NCBI GenBank assembly: GCA_039602395.1
Contig: JBCNJP010000006.1
Span: 50,557,502-50,621,501 of the forward strand
Direction: 5' to 3'
Length of the DNA stretch: 64,000 nucleotides
From: Deinandra increscens subsp. villosa
Lineage: Eukaryota; Streptophyta; Magnoliopsida; Asterales; Asteraceae
Shown here: positions 21,528-32,112 of the stretch, one piece after another
How the letters are laid out: each line of letters opens with the position of its first letter
Numbering within the stretch: position 1 is the first letter of the stretch
The notes under the pieces: model-generated
The model's input: only the letters and a program-made list of their open reading frames with translations
The model's database searches: none
What the model was told of the DNA's origin: nothing
Translations under genes and position numbers: made by a program

Positions 21528-23407
21528 ATGAGTTCAGTGGTTGAAGAAAAGAATATGGTTGAGGACAAGGATGCTTTCGCAGATGAAGTTGACAAAACTA
21601 AGATATGCCCCAATCCTACTTGTGCTCGTTTAATTCCTTTACTTAGACAACTTTGGAAAAATAGTGAGATAGAATTATTTGCTATGCAATGTTCTAGAAG
21701 TTCATTTAAGGGCAGATGGGAGAAGAGTGAAGAGAAGGTGAAAGCTCAAAAATTAGACATTGGGAAATATCAAAAACTAGCAACGGAGAAGACTATTTTA
21801 TATGATCAGGCTAGGATTGAGATATCTGAGCTGACATAGAAATTAACTAAACTGCAACAAAAATATGGTGAGCTGCAGGTCATGTAACTGGTCAAGTTGG
21901 GAAAGACACAACTGGGTTCGGATCAGAGAAATCTGATAAGTCCTTAGCTGCAAACAGCATTATTCCTCCACCAGTTCCCAGAGACATTATAGGAATACTT
22001 CTTAGTGAGGATCAAGTTGAACGAATCAAGTCTGATTATAAAGAAGCTGCTCCTCCTTTGGATAGTGTCTTGGTTGGAACTACACCGTTGACTCAAGAAG
22101 AAATTGATAATGAGGCAAACATGACTTATGGTGAAGGGAGAGTAGAGGATATATCAAACAATGATGCTGAGTGCCAGAAATATGACAGGTGTCATAACTC
22201 TGAGTCTGATTATGCTGGGATAGAGTTAAAACCATATCCTAAAATTGAAACCCCATACTTCAAAGTAATTGACGAAGTCAAAAGGGAAAAGGTGATCTTG
22301 ACAACACGGCCTGAGGGGAAGATCTTTATGACATCTGGATCAATGTTTGACCAAGAACCAGACATTAGGTATGATCTACCATCCTTCTCCTCCAAGTTTA
22401 AGGGAATAACTGATGGAGTCATAAGTAAAGCTGAAGTTGAGAGGCCAAAGATCACCATCAAGCATCCGAGTATGAAACCAACTGCTGGAGTGAAGAATGA
22501 AAAATTCAAGGGAGTAGCTGTGTCTCCCATTTCTTCAGTTGGATCATGCAGTTGCCGTTGTAATTGCAAGAATGGTGCTTCAACGTCAAAGAATCAAGGA
22601 AGCACGAAGACAGTAAAGACAGGTTCAACACAGGCTTCTAGGAACCAGCAGAAAGTCAAATCTGAAGCTGCAGACAAAGCAAAGAAGCAGACACAAGGCA
22701 AACGGGCTCCAAATCAGCCACCAAAGACAAATGGGTACACGTCTGACTTCTATCTAAAGAAGCAGACTTGCTTTAATTGTGGCATCGCTGGTCATATTGC
22801 TAGAAACTATCTTTATCGCCCCTATGAACCCTATTATCCGAAAACTCAAAGGGTTTCATCTCAGGAGTCTGTGAAGTCTAAGCCGATGATGGTGCAGAAA
22901 CCTAAGGCAATGAAGACTGTTACTCCTAAGGTTAAACCCTCTGATCAACATTGGGGCGCTGCCAAAGCTGGAAGAAAATCTTTAAATCAAAACAACAGCT
23001 TTCCAAGTTACCAAAATTTCCAAAAACAGGTGAAGAAACCGTTTTCAAAACAACCAAAGTCTGAAAAACCCATAGTTACCCCTCCCAAGGTAACTAAAAC
23101 TGTTTTGAAAAATGATTCTAAAATGAAGAAGGTTGAAATACCTAAAGTCACAACTCCAAAGGTGACTAAAACAAAAACTGTTTTAAAAGATGAATCTAAA
23201 ACGAAGAAGGTTGAAATACCTAAAGTCACAACTCTAAAAGTGACTAAAACAAATATTAAATCACCTGGAACTTGGAAACCAAAAATCAAGGCAGCTCCAT
23301 CTCAACTTCCTGATTTCTCAAAGGGGGTGTTTTTACAAGAAGTATCTTTTATTGATTCCTCATGTGTACCCAGAAAAACAATGGCATGGGTACCATTGGC
23401 TAACTAA
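21528..23407 (+). pseudogene. Broken gag with zinc knuckle, gag-only element
   Basis: The first ATG frame (21528-21839) begins MSSVVEEKNMVEDKDAFADE and has a Lys/Glu-rich coiled-coil-like end before a TAG. Coding then continues in another frame from about 21879 to a stop at 23407 (PPPVPRDIIGILLSEDQVER, later a Lys/Thr/Pro-rich basic region). So there is a stop and a frameshift near 21840-21880. A CCHC knuckle lies near residue 240 of the second part, CFNCGIAGHIARNY, in which the last Cys is Tyr, so zinc binding is probably impaired. Downstream are three or four imperfect repeats of KVEIPKVTTPKVTKT. The protein ends TMAWVPLAN with no DTG/DSG protease motif after it. Related intact copia polyproteins run on into protease at this point; here the reading ends and filler follows. 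Confidence 0.75.
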
Positions 23408-24104
23408 TCTCTCACTATGTGCAGGAACAGTCAAGGAGGATTATCACTAACATTTTTATTATTAATTTGTTTGTTGATAAGTGATTGTTCCAGGCACAGT
23501 TTAGGAGACGTATCTTCATGTCATGACAAGCAATTTTTTATGGAGGATATGTTTCCTTGAGAGGTAAAATGTCAAATTCAGCATGAAAGGTACTGTTCTT
23601 AACTTGGTTTTTGTTTGCTGAAGCGGTAAAGGGTGTTTGTGTCAAACCAAATTTCTTAAAATTTTCACTTGGTGCTTGTTTGTTGAAGTGTTTGACTTCT
23701 AATGCAATTTAGTGTGCAGTCATGAAACCCCTTTTCTAAGAATTTTCAAATCCATACTTGGAAGGTTAGCTTGGCCAGATGTGTGTGAAATAATTTGCTT
23801 TACTTATGTGTTCGTGTTTAAAAAAATATAATAAAAAAATAATAATGATGTTCACAAAAGTTGTGACATTAAAAATCAGAAAGCAAGGGGAAGAAATGTA
23901 AAGATGAAGAAAAAGTTGACCCCTCAAAAAAATAGTGTGCTTTTCAATTTTTAATTGTTTGTGTTTTGTTTATGAGAAGTGAAATATGGCCGGATTGGAG
24001 ATGACTGACACGTGTAAAGCGGAAGTGAAAAGCAAACTCCACGGTGATATGCTCGGTAGGCTCAACCTAATCTTATGACCACTAATGTAAGTGAAATGAA
24101 CTTA

Positions 24105-24150
24105 AAATATATATATATATACATATATATATATATGTGTGTGTGTGTGT
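24105..24150. repeat. (TA)n(TG)n microsatellite
   Basis: Alternating at/ta run interrupted once by tac, then seven tg units. Confidence 0.9.
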
Positions 24151-24286
24151 TTAGTTACCCATCTCAGTTTGCATGGTTTAAAAAACTGAGTCCCAGCAAC
24201 AACGGATTGAGAGTGGTAATTATGCCTAGTATTCACTCTCTCACACGCCATGTTTATGATGTTATGACTACACCACATAATATAAA

Positions 24287-24365
24287 GAAATGAAAAAGAA
24301 ATGAAAAAGAAATGAAAAAGAAATGAAAAAGAAAAGAAAAAGAAAAGAAAAAGAAAAGGAAAATG
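24287..24365. repeat. 12-bp tandem array gaaatgaaaaag / gaaaagaaaaag
   Basis: About six consecutive near-identical 12-base units, first with gaaatg and then with gaaaag. Confidence 0.85.
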
Positions 24366-25832
24366 AAAAATAATCATTCAGTTTGGTCTTCTTTGCGTGC
24401 TTATGCGGCCGACCTGATCACCAACTAATGATTAATGAAACAAGTGGTAGTCAACGGTGTTGCACGGTTCCTCAAGTTGGGGGTTTGTGAATCCTCAATA
24501 AACTCTGAGGTTGGGTAGTTTTTGCTATGTACAATTGGGTGTGGGGACGATTAAACATGCTGGTAATTAGTAATCTTTTAAGCATGATGCATTTGGTTGG
24601 GTTTAAACGGGTCTGAGTTTAAAACGGACAAACATACCGGCAATCGCCTGGACTAGTCGAGTAACTAAAGCTGAAAAGGGTTCCTCAGTCAGATTCATAC
24701 GGTTTGATCCCTTGTAAACTTTCTCATGTTTGATATTGGTAAGTATTTGTTTATTTTTATCTTTCATGTGTGAGTCTTTAAGTTCTTTTTGGTTGTGTTT
24801 ACGTCTTGGCCAGGTTAAATTTGAGAAGTCAAAATGTGTTTTCATGGGTTTTGATGCATGACAGTATGCCCCCTGCAGATCTTGACAAATTTTTAGGGGA
24901 AGGAGAGGGGATAATAAGTATTATCCGAAGGGAACTCGAGGATGATACTTATTATCTAATGAAAAGACTTCCATAATACATAGTATCTGAAGGAAACTCG
25001 AAGATAATATGTATTACCTCAGGGGAAGTCCTTAGCTGAAGGGAAGTTATCAGCTAAGGGGAAGTCTTTAGAGGTCTTGGGTTCAGGGGAAGTTAATTAT
25101 TATCAACTGAACAGATGATAATTAACTTCGGGTTTTTGGTTAAAATACATATTATCATCAACTGAACAGATGATAATTGGGTTTTTACAATGTTAATTAT
25201 CCTCTTACCCAAAGACCAGTCATCAAATGTCTGGTGGAGTATATTTTTTTTAAATGTGTGTCAGACAGGTTGATGATAGAAAGATGCTGCTGATGCTGTT
25301 GCTGCTCAAAGTTAAAGAACCAGCCGGACAAGACTTCCATCTGGAAAAGCAACTGTTTAGGGGAAGTTGTTGGTGTCTTTACAAGTTTTCAAAAGCTTCA
25401 AAAGAGATTCAAAGAAGATGTTCACATGTTTAGGGGAAGCTGAAGATTTCAAGTTGATCTTTGATGAAGAAAATGATGCAGAGAGCAGTTAGAGATCATG
25501 AAGATCCAAGATCAACAATCAAGTTCTCCAAAGTTAGGGATTTCAAGTTCATTTTTATCCTCTAATTTTTGGAGATTCAAGACAGTTACCGAAGATTCAG
25601 CAAGAACCAGTTCTTTCAAAAGAAGCAAGTCAATGAGAATCCTCCATCTCATTAACTTGTTCATTTCAAGAAGTTCGAGCTGATGCTGATCAAGAGGAAG
25701 TCCCAAGTGCCCGTCATGAAACCCATTGAAGATTTCTGCGGAAAGAATCTTCATCAACGTCTATGCCAGCCAGTCAAGAAGAAGAATTTTTAAAGATTGA
25801 AGACATTTAATATCACAAGCCTAGGGGAAGAT

Positions 25833-26273
25833 TGTAGAGGCTAGATTATGAGGCTTGTAATATTAAATAGTTTGGGCTAGGCTTAGAGGGTTTAATTAGT
25901 TTAGTAGACTAGTTTTCTTGGGTTTACTATTGGGCTTGAGGGTTTTCATTGGGTTTACCATTAGGGTTTAATGGCCCAATTGTAAACTCATGGGGTGGCT
26001 ATATAAACCCCATGAGTTCACCATTGTAGGGGGCTGGTTTATGACTTTAGGAGCAGCCAAGGTGATTACGATCGTAAACCCGAGAGGATCAAGTTTACGA
26101 TTACAAGATTTGTACCCGACAAGTTCATCTTGTGTGCAAGATCAGGTTTTTATCGTTTATATTTATCGTATTCTTCGATTTCTTCTCTTCTCTTTCTTGA
26201 ATCGCTAGTCTAAACGGATTCCGTACGTTTAGATTAGATAATATCGTGAACGAGTGTTGTTTCTAGACCAACA
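25833..26273 (+). repeat. 3' LTR of the gag-only element
   Basis: 441 bp, TGTAGAGGC...CTAGACCAACA, preceded by the purine tract ctaggggaagat (25821-25832). Followed by the duplication ccatc. Confidence 0.9.
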
Positions 26274-26278
26274 CCATC

Positions 26279-26722
26279 ACAATCAAACAAAACTAATGCA
26301 TAAATGAGAATGTCGTGACGATTGAATTCCATCTTAGTACTTTACACATTTCAGAAATTCGAATATTAAGGGTGTCGCTAAGGATTGAACCACTATTACA
26401 ATGTATACCCGAAGATAAAGTACACATTAGTTTATATTCTCAGATCCAAACTTGACACTTATTTTACTAGCTTGTATCCTTATCCTTCATAAGCATATCA
26501 AAGCTAAGTCCAAAAGCTTCTTGAAGCAGCTAAGCTTCATGCTCACATAGGTAATTCTTTTATTCTTGCACCTACAAATGCAATTTTTTAAAAGAATTAT
26601 TAAGAAATAACCTTCAACCTCATTTAACTCGCAGAACTGAACTCATACTTTGGGATGATTTTTCATGTGTTCCAATCTAAATATATTGAGTTTTCCACAT
26701 TAAATTCAGCACCTAAAGTCTA
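26279..26722 (-). other. 3' untranslated stretch of the copia remnant
   Basis: Between the pol stop at 26723 and the insertion site of the gag-only element there is no open frame. With the insertion removed it joins 20326. Confidence 0.45.
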
Positions 26723-28425
26723 TTAGGTGGGAATTGGGTATCTCAATATATAAGATTTAGATGGACTTAACCCCATCCCTATAGCCGCCTTGTGCACAAG
26801 ATCTCTACTCAAGCCTTTGGTTAAATGATCGGATAAGTTTTGTTGACTTTTCACAAACTCAAGTGATATCACACCATTCGTAATGAGCTCCCGAATCATG
26901 CTATGTATAACACCAAAGTGTCTAGACTTTCCATTATACGTTTGACTATAAGCCTTAGCCAATGTAGCAACACTATCACATCTAATAGATATCGGTTTAG
27001 GCCACAATGGAATCTCATAAATCAAGTTCCTTAGCCAATCAGCTTTTTTACCAGCCGCATCTAATGCTACAAACTCAGATTCCATTGTCGAGTGAGTGAT
27101 GCAAGTTTGCTTCTTTGATGCCCAAGATATTGCACCACCACCAAGTAGGAAAACCCATCCACTTGTGGAAGAATAATCTTCCGAATTTGTAATCCAACTC
27201 GCATCCGTATAACCTTCTAAAACCGAAGGAAATCCGAGTAATACAAACCATAATCTTTAGTTCCTTTCAAATACTTAAATACTCGATTCAGAGCTTGCCA
27301 ATGACGTGCATTTGGATTGCTAGTATATCTACTAAGCTTCCCAACATCAAAGGCTATATCAGGCCTTGTACTAATCATTGCATACATGAGCGAACCTATA
27401 GCTCTTGAGTATTCAAGTTAAGAAACAACCACACCTTTGTTTGGTAACAATTTCAGATTTGGATCTATAGGTGTGCTAACTGGAGAACAATCATCCACAT
27501 GAAACTTCTTTAGGATTTTCTCAATATAATGAGATTGAGAAATTAACAAACCATTGTTCTCTCTCTTGATTCTTATTCCAAGAATCACTTCTGCCTCCCC
27601 CATGTCTTTCATATCAAAACTAGAAGATAGGAATTTCTTTGCTTCAAAAACTAGTTCTTGACTAGTTCCAAATATCAGCATGTCGTCAACATATAAGCAA
27701 ATTATGACTCCTTTTCTAGAATCATCAAATTTGCTATATACATATTTATTCGCTTGGTTAAGAACATAACCACTTGACAACACCACATCATCAAATTTTT
27801 GTTGCCATTTTGGTGCTTGTTTAAGTCCATACAACGATTTGATTAGTTTACATACCTTTTGTTCATTACCAGGCATAACAAAACCCTCAAGTTGTTTCAT
27901 ATAAACCTCCTCGTCCAATTCACCATTTAAGAATGTTGTTTTAACATCCATTTAATGAATTACAAGATTGTTGATAGCAGCCAAAGCTATTAACAACCTA
28001 GTCATATATATATTCTTGCAACTGGAGCATAAGTGTCAAAGAAATCAATACCTTCCTTTTGCCTAAAGCCTTGGATAACCAATTTGGCTTTATATTTATC
28101 TATGCTTCCATCCACTTTCATCTTCTTTTTGAAGATCCATTTACTACCTAAAGGTTTACATCTAAGAGGTAAATTAGTCAACTTCCAAGTTTGATTATGC
28201 ATTATTGAATCAATTTCATCTTGGATTGCCTCCTTCTAGAAAGCCACATCTCTAGAAGCCATAGCTTCACTAAATGTCTTTGGATCTTCCTCAATATTAT
28301 AACAATATTGTTATTGAGATTCTATCTCATCTCGTGTTCCTTCAACTAAATATAGTTGAAAATCATATCCAAAATCTTTGGGTTTACGTACTCGGGAACC
28401 TTTCCTTGGTTGAGATGGACCTAAA
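26723..28425 (-). pseudogene. Ty1/copia pol remnant: reverse transcriptase and RNase H
   Basis: Leftward pieces in order: a linker (begins near 28425, SQPRKGSRVRKPK), the N-terminal RT region (TWKLTNLPLRCKPLGSKWIF, 28002-28202), the RT core (27418-27951, with MDVKTTFLNG, SLYGLKQAPKWQQKF and the catalytic ICLYVDDMLIF), then RNase H ending at 26723 (MESEFVALDAAGKKADW, later NLSDHLTKGLSRD). At least two in-frame stops lie in the linker (near 28310 and 28238), and breaks at about 27955-28000 and between 27417 and 27240 shift the frame. Protease, integrase and gag are absent. Sequence resembles the Tork-type elements at 54-64 kb but is clearly a different, older family. It is non-functional. Confidence 0.9.
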
Positions 28426-28429
28426 AGTC

Positions 28430-28807
28430 TAATAAAAAACGAAAGTAAAAAAGTTAAGGGGTATAAAACGTAAAAGTCTAAAAGTTTCGTGGTGAAAGTA
28501 TAAAACTATAAAAATATGCTAAAAAAACGATAGTAGAAAAGTTACGGGGTATAAATTTAAAATTCTAATCAAACTATAAAAAATTCATGGTTAAAGTCGA
28601 AAACTCTAAAAGTATACTAAAAACGAAAATAAAAAAACCGAAAATTGTGAAAGTTTCATGGCTAAAGTAGAATACCACAAAACTTAAAGAAAAAGGTTTA
28701 AAAGTTAGAGGGTAGAAAACGTAAAAGTATGAAACATATGCGAAAATAAAAGCAGTAAAACGTAGAATTGTGAAAGTTTCGTCGTCAAAGTAGAAAACCA
28801 CAAAACT
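28430..28807. repeat. Degenerate AT-rich repeats
   Basis: Many variants of aaaagttagagggtataaaacgt and gtgaaagtttcgtggt recur irregularly. They share words with the 308-bp duplication that follows and may be decayed copies of it. Confidence 0.5.
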
Positions 28808-29426
28808 TAAAACAAAAAAAAAGAATATTAAAAGTTAGTGGGTTATAAAGTAGAAAACATATGTGGCTAAACTATGAAAACCTAAAATTTACTAATCCGT
28901 TTAAAAAAAAACAAAGTGTAAAATTTAAGGGTAGAAAATGTTAAAGTACTAAACTTTTATGGCCAATGTTGAAAATCTAAAAACCTAAGTTTGTGGCTAA
29001 ATTAGAAAATTCTAAAAGTATTTGTGGCCTAATTGTAAGAATGAAAAAGTAATGTGACAAAATTTAAAAACTTAAAAAGTACACTAAGCCTTTTCAATTC
29101 TTAATGTAATATATATAAAACAAAAAAAAGAACATTAAAAGTTAGAGGGTTATAAAGTATAAAACATATGTGGCTAAACTATGAAAACCTAAAATTTACG
29201 AATCCGTTTAAAAAAAAAACAAAGTGTAAAATTTAAGGGTAGAAAATGTTAAAGTACTAAACTTTTATAGCCAATATTGAAAACCCAAAAACCTAAGTTT
29301 GTGGCTAAATTAGAAAATTCTAAAAGTATATGTAGCCTAATTGTAAGAATGAAAAGATAATGTGATAAAATTTAGAAACTTAAAAAGTACACTATGCCTT
29401 TTCAATTCTTAATGTAATATATATAT
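28808..29426. repeat. Two tandem copies of a 308-bp AT-rich unit
   Basis: Copy 1 at about 28808-29116 and copy 2 at about 29117-29426 align end to end with roughly 95% identity (for example acatatgtggctaaactatg and ccgtttaaaaaaaaacaaag in both). No coding potential. Confidence 0.85.
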
Positions 29427-29677
29427 AATGTAAGTTGTGGTAGTGGTGATTTAATCTGAATGCCAAATTGAAATCATGCTTTAATGAATTGAACACTTTG
29501 GCTTTATAAGTTGTAAATTATGTGTAGAAGACTGTATGCATACTTGATGAAATGCCTTAATATAGTTAATTACTTGAATTCATGACAAGATGTAGTATAC
29601 ACACTACTAAAGAGCATGAAATATGAAGTGGTATATTTTGGTGATTTGCCATGTATGTATAAAATGTGAATTGAATG

Positions 29678-30015
29678 GGAAAATTGGATTTTAATAATCC
29701 AAGTTATTACCAATTGGCCAATATTAATCCCAATTTCAAAATTGGCCTACATTAATCCAATTATTAAGGTGTTGGATTTCATTGGACCTCCGTTAAGTTT
29801 TCCTTAACTCCGTTAGTTTTTTGCTGACATGGCAGCCACGTGGCTTTTATTAATCAGTGCCACGTCAGCAAAAAACTAACGGTGTTAAGGAAAACTTAAC
29901 GAGGGTCCAATGAAATCCAACACCTTAATAATTGGGATTAATATAGGCCAATTTTGAAATTGGGATTAATATTGGCCAATTGGTAATAACTTGGATTATT
30001 AAAATCCAATTTTCC
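29678..30015. mobile_element. Foldback MITE, 338 bp, with 10-bp target duplication
   Basis: Begins ggaaaattggattttaataa and ends with its reverse complement at 30015; almost the whole element folds back, with arms of about 155 bp around a short centre near 29835-29860. The flanking gaattgaatg is present exactly on both sides (29668-29677 and 30016-30025). A 9-11-bp duplication points to Mutator-type transposition. A transcript would form a long near-perfect hairpin. Confidence 0.85.
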
Positions 30016-30025
30016 GAATTGAATG

Positions 30026-30743
30026 CATCTAAAGTCAAGAAATTATGGGTTATAACTATTATGGGTTATGACTATTAAGCATAAATTATATGGCACTATG
30101 AGCATGACTAATGTGAATTGATTATCTAATTCATTTATTTTTCATTACATTTTGGATATTTAAGCTATTAAATCGGTTAAGTCTACCAACACATCACTAG
30201 CTAAACGCTTTCTCCACCTTATTGATTTATTTATTATTTTTCTCTTTTCATTATGAAAACCAATTCCCGATTTTATATATCTTCTTCCAATTAAATGCAA
30301 TTTAATCAAGAGACATTTTTCAAATTTTGAAACAATTTTTTTTTTATATATTTTTTAGATTGCCGTCCACCATCATCGTGCAAGATGTAGGATTGGAATG
30401 TGAGAATAGCAACGCCTTTATTTTATAATAAGGAATTTTTAATAAGAAATGGTTTGGTTTGGGTAGATCGCTTATGAGTGTACAAAATTAACTTTAGTAA
30501 GACTTGAAAAAAGAGAAATTAGTATTTTTGGTTGATCCCACATCTACCAATAAAATTAAATTTGGTAAGACTTTAACACAGCAACATCTACCAATTTCTT
30601 AATGATGTCACTCAACTCTAAACAGTACAACAGTCTTGCTGAAAATGTAAGCATAGCAACAAAGAAAGAAACACATTTGAAAATAAGATAGATTGTAATG
30701 ATGTAATCTTTATTTCTAGATGAAAACATACCCAAGTATTTTA
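30026..30743. other. AT-rich intergenic DNA downstream of the GST gene
   Basis: No ORF, repeat or RNA gene recognised. It includes the 3' flank of the GST gene. Confidence 0.5.
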
Positions 30744-30749
30744 TTTATT
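30744..30749 (-). terminator. Polyadenylation signal of the GST gene
   Basis: AATAAA on the minus strand, about 38 bases after the stop codon, in a T/A-rich context. Confidence 0.5.
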
Positions 30750-30786
30750 TTTCTTTTTCTTTCTCTCCAAATGCCTGCAACTTGTT

Positions 30787-31724
30787 CTACTCATCAATTC
30801 CAAATCTCTTCCTCAAGTGTTGAACAAAGGCAAAGACTTTGGGTAAGTCAGGCAGAGTGTTTGAGACACTCTCTTTCTCCCGAATGCATCTTTTAGCCCA
30901 CGCAATTAACTCCGGGCACTCGTGCTCGAAGTCGATGCTCCCGTAGGTTTCATAAGCTTGAAACCACGAATAGAAAGGGATCAAAGATACATCAAGGTAC
31001 CCGAAACTTTCACCTCCAAAGTATGGTTTGTCTCCAAGCTCTCCTTGAAGCAATTTCAGGCATTCTATGAACTCATTCCTTGATGCTTCGTGTTCTTCCC
31101 CTTTTGTTGTGTACAGTTTTCTCCCGGTTTGGTATAGCTGCAAGCAATTTCATACACAAACAAATTAAATAATATATATATATATATATTCATGTAGCTA
31201 GCTAGATGCCTAGCTAGATCTGACTTCAAAATCAGTAGTACTACGTACAAATATTACAATCTATTAATTAATTTGAAGATGGGAATTATTTTTTTTAACA
31301 CAAGAACAAGCACCCAAATCTGAACTCTAAAGAAACAGACATCTGACTATGTGACCAAGAAAAAGTCTTAGAATTTAATTTAAGACGTTACCTTGTTGTC
31401 GATGAAGTCGGCCCAAAACCTGGCACGTGCTCTCGCATAAGCATCACCAGAGGGGGGAAACAATGGGGATTTATGGTTCCAAACTTGGTCGATGTATTCA
31501 ACGATGATGCTAGACTCGCAGATGGGTTTGCCGTTGTGGATGAGAACCGGGATTCGCTTGTAAACCGGGTTCATGGACAAAAGAAGCTGGGTTTTGTTCC
31601 TCAGATCCTCTTCTCTGTACTCGTAAGGAATACCTTTTTCGGCAAGAGCTATCCTCACCCTCATACCGTACATGCTTGCCCAGAAATCCAGTAGAATCAA
31701 TTCTTCTGCTTCTTCTTTCGCCAT
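30787..31724 (-). CDS. Tau-class glutathione S-transferase, two exons
   Basis: Exon 1 is 31392-31724 (111 codons) and exon 2 is 30787-31137 (116 residues plus stop); the 254-bp intron has AAG|GTAACG donor and TTGCAG|CTA acceptor and sits in phase 0, the usual tau GST gene structure. The 227-residue product conjugates glutathione to electrophiles in the cytosol as a dimer. Residues 9-85 are the thioredoxin-like domain: catalytic Ser17 in FWASMYGMRVRIALAEKG, cis-Pro59 in RIPVLIHNGKPICESS, and Glu70-Ser71 for the glutathione gamma-glutamyl group. Exon 2 is the helical substrate domain (YFGGESFGYLDVSLIPFYSW). The ATG at 31724 is chosen because it precedes the family start; the apparent ATG at exon 2 is not a start but a read-through of the acceptor. 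No lesion is seen, and a diverged orphan exon 2 lies at 18191-18541. Confidence 0.93.
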
Positions 31725-31817
31725 TGTTGAGTTGGTGGTAGATGTCTGCCTGCCTGCCTGCCGATGGAGGAGGAGTGAGTGGTGCAGGCTACTTTGGGAA
31801 ATCCTAGACTACTTTTA

Positions 31818-31825
31818 CTTTATAT
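31818..31825 (-). promoter_or_regulatory. Probable TATA box of the GST gene
   Basis: Minus strand ATATAAAG, about 95 bp upstream of the ATG, giving a plausible leader of about 60-65 bases. A ccaat word overlaps just upstream on the same strand. Confidence 0.45.
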
Positions 31826-32112
31826 TATTGGAAACTCTAGGAATATGTGAGTGGGGTGGTGATCTCAAATTTCGATCCACATATATACATATTTAGTCCT
31901 TAATAGTTATAAACTATACAAATCAGTCTTTATATATTATATTTAAGATTTATGAAGGGGTTCGTTCATTCTTTTCACCAATCAGTAGATAAGAATAAGA
32001 TATCTGTAGGGGCGAAACTAGACAAATATTTTAGGAGGTTCATAAAATAAATTCTTGAACGTCGATATATAAGAAAAAAGTTAGAATTACGATTTCATTA
32101 GATAAATATAAA

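Larger units (their letters stand above)
23408..25819 (+). other. Non-coding filler of the gag-only element
   Basis: No pol domains. Includes a TA/TG microsatellite (about 24105-24150), a 12-bp tandem gaaatgaaaaag array (about 24287-24365) and repeated aggggaagt words between 24893 and 25440. A 29-bp or so stretch (tatcaactgaacagatgata) occurs twice at about 25104 and 25155. Confidence 0.6.
20327..26273 (+). mobile_element. Complete gag-only LTR retrotransposon (TR-GAG-like, non-autonomous copia)
   Basis: A 5947-bp element bounded by the exact 5-bp duplication ccatc (20322-20326 and 26274-26278). LTRs are both 441 bp. A tRNA-Met primer site follows the left LTR by two bases and a purine tract (ctaggggaagat) abuts the right LTR. 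The only recognisable coding sequence is a broken gag with a zinc knuckle (21528-23407). No protease, integrase, reverse transcriptase or RNase H is found in the remaining 2.4 kb, which is filled with simple repeats and recurring ggggaag words. It inserted into an older copia remnant. It would need enzymes from an autonomous relative. Confidence 0.9.
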
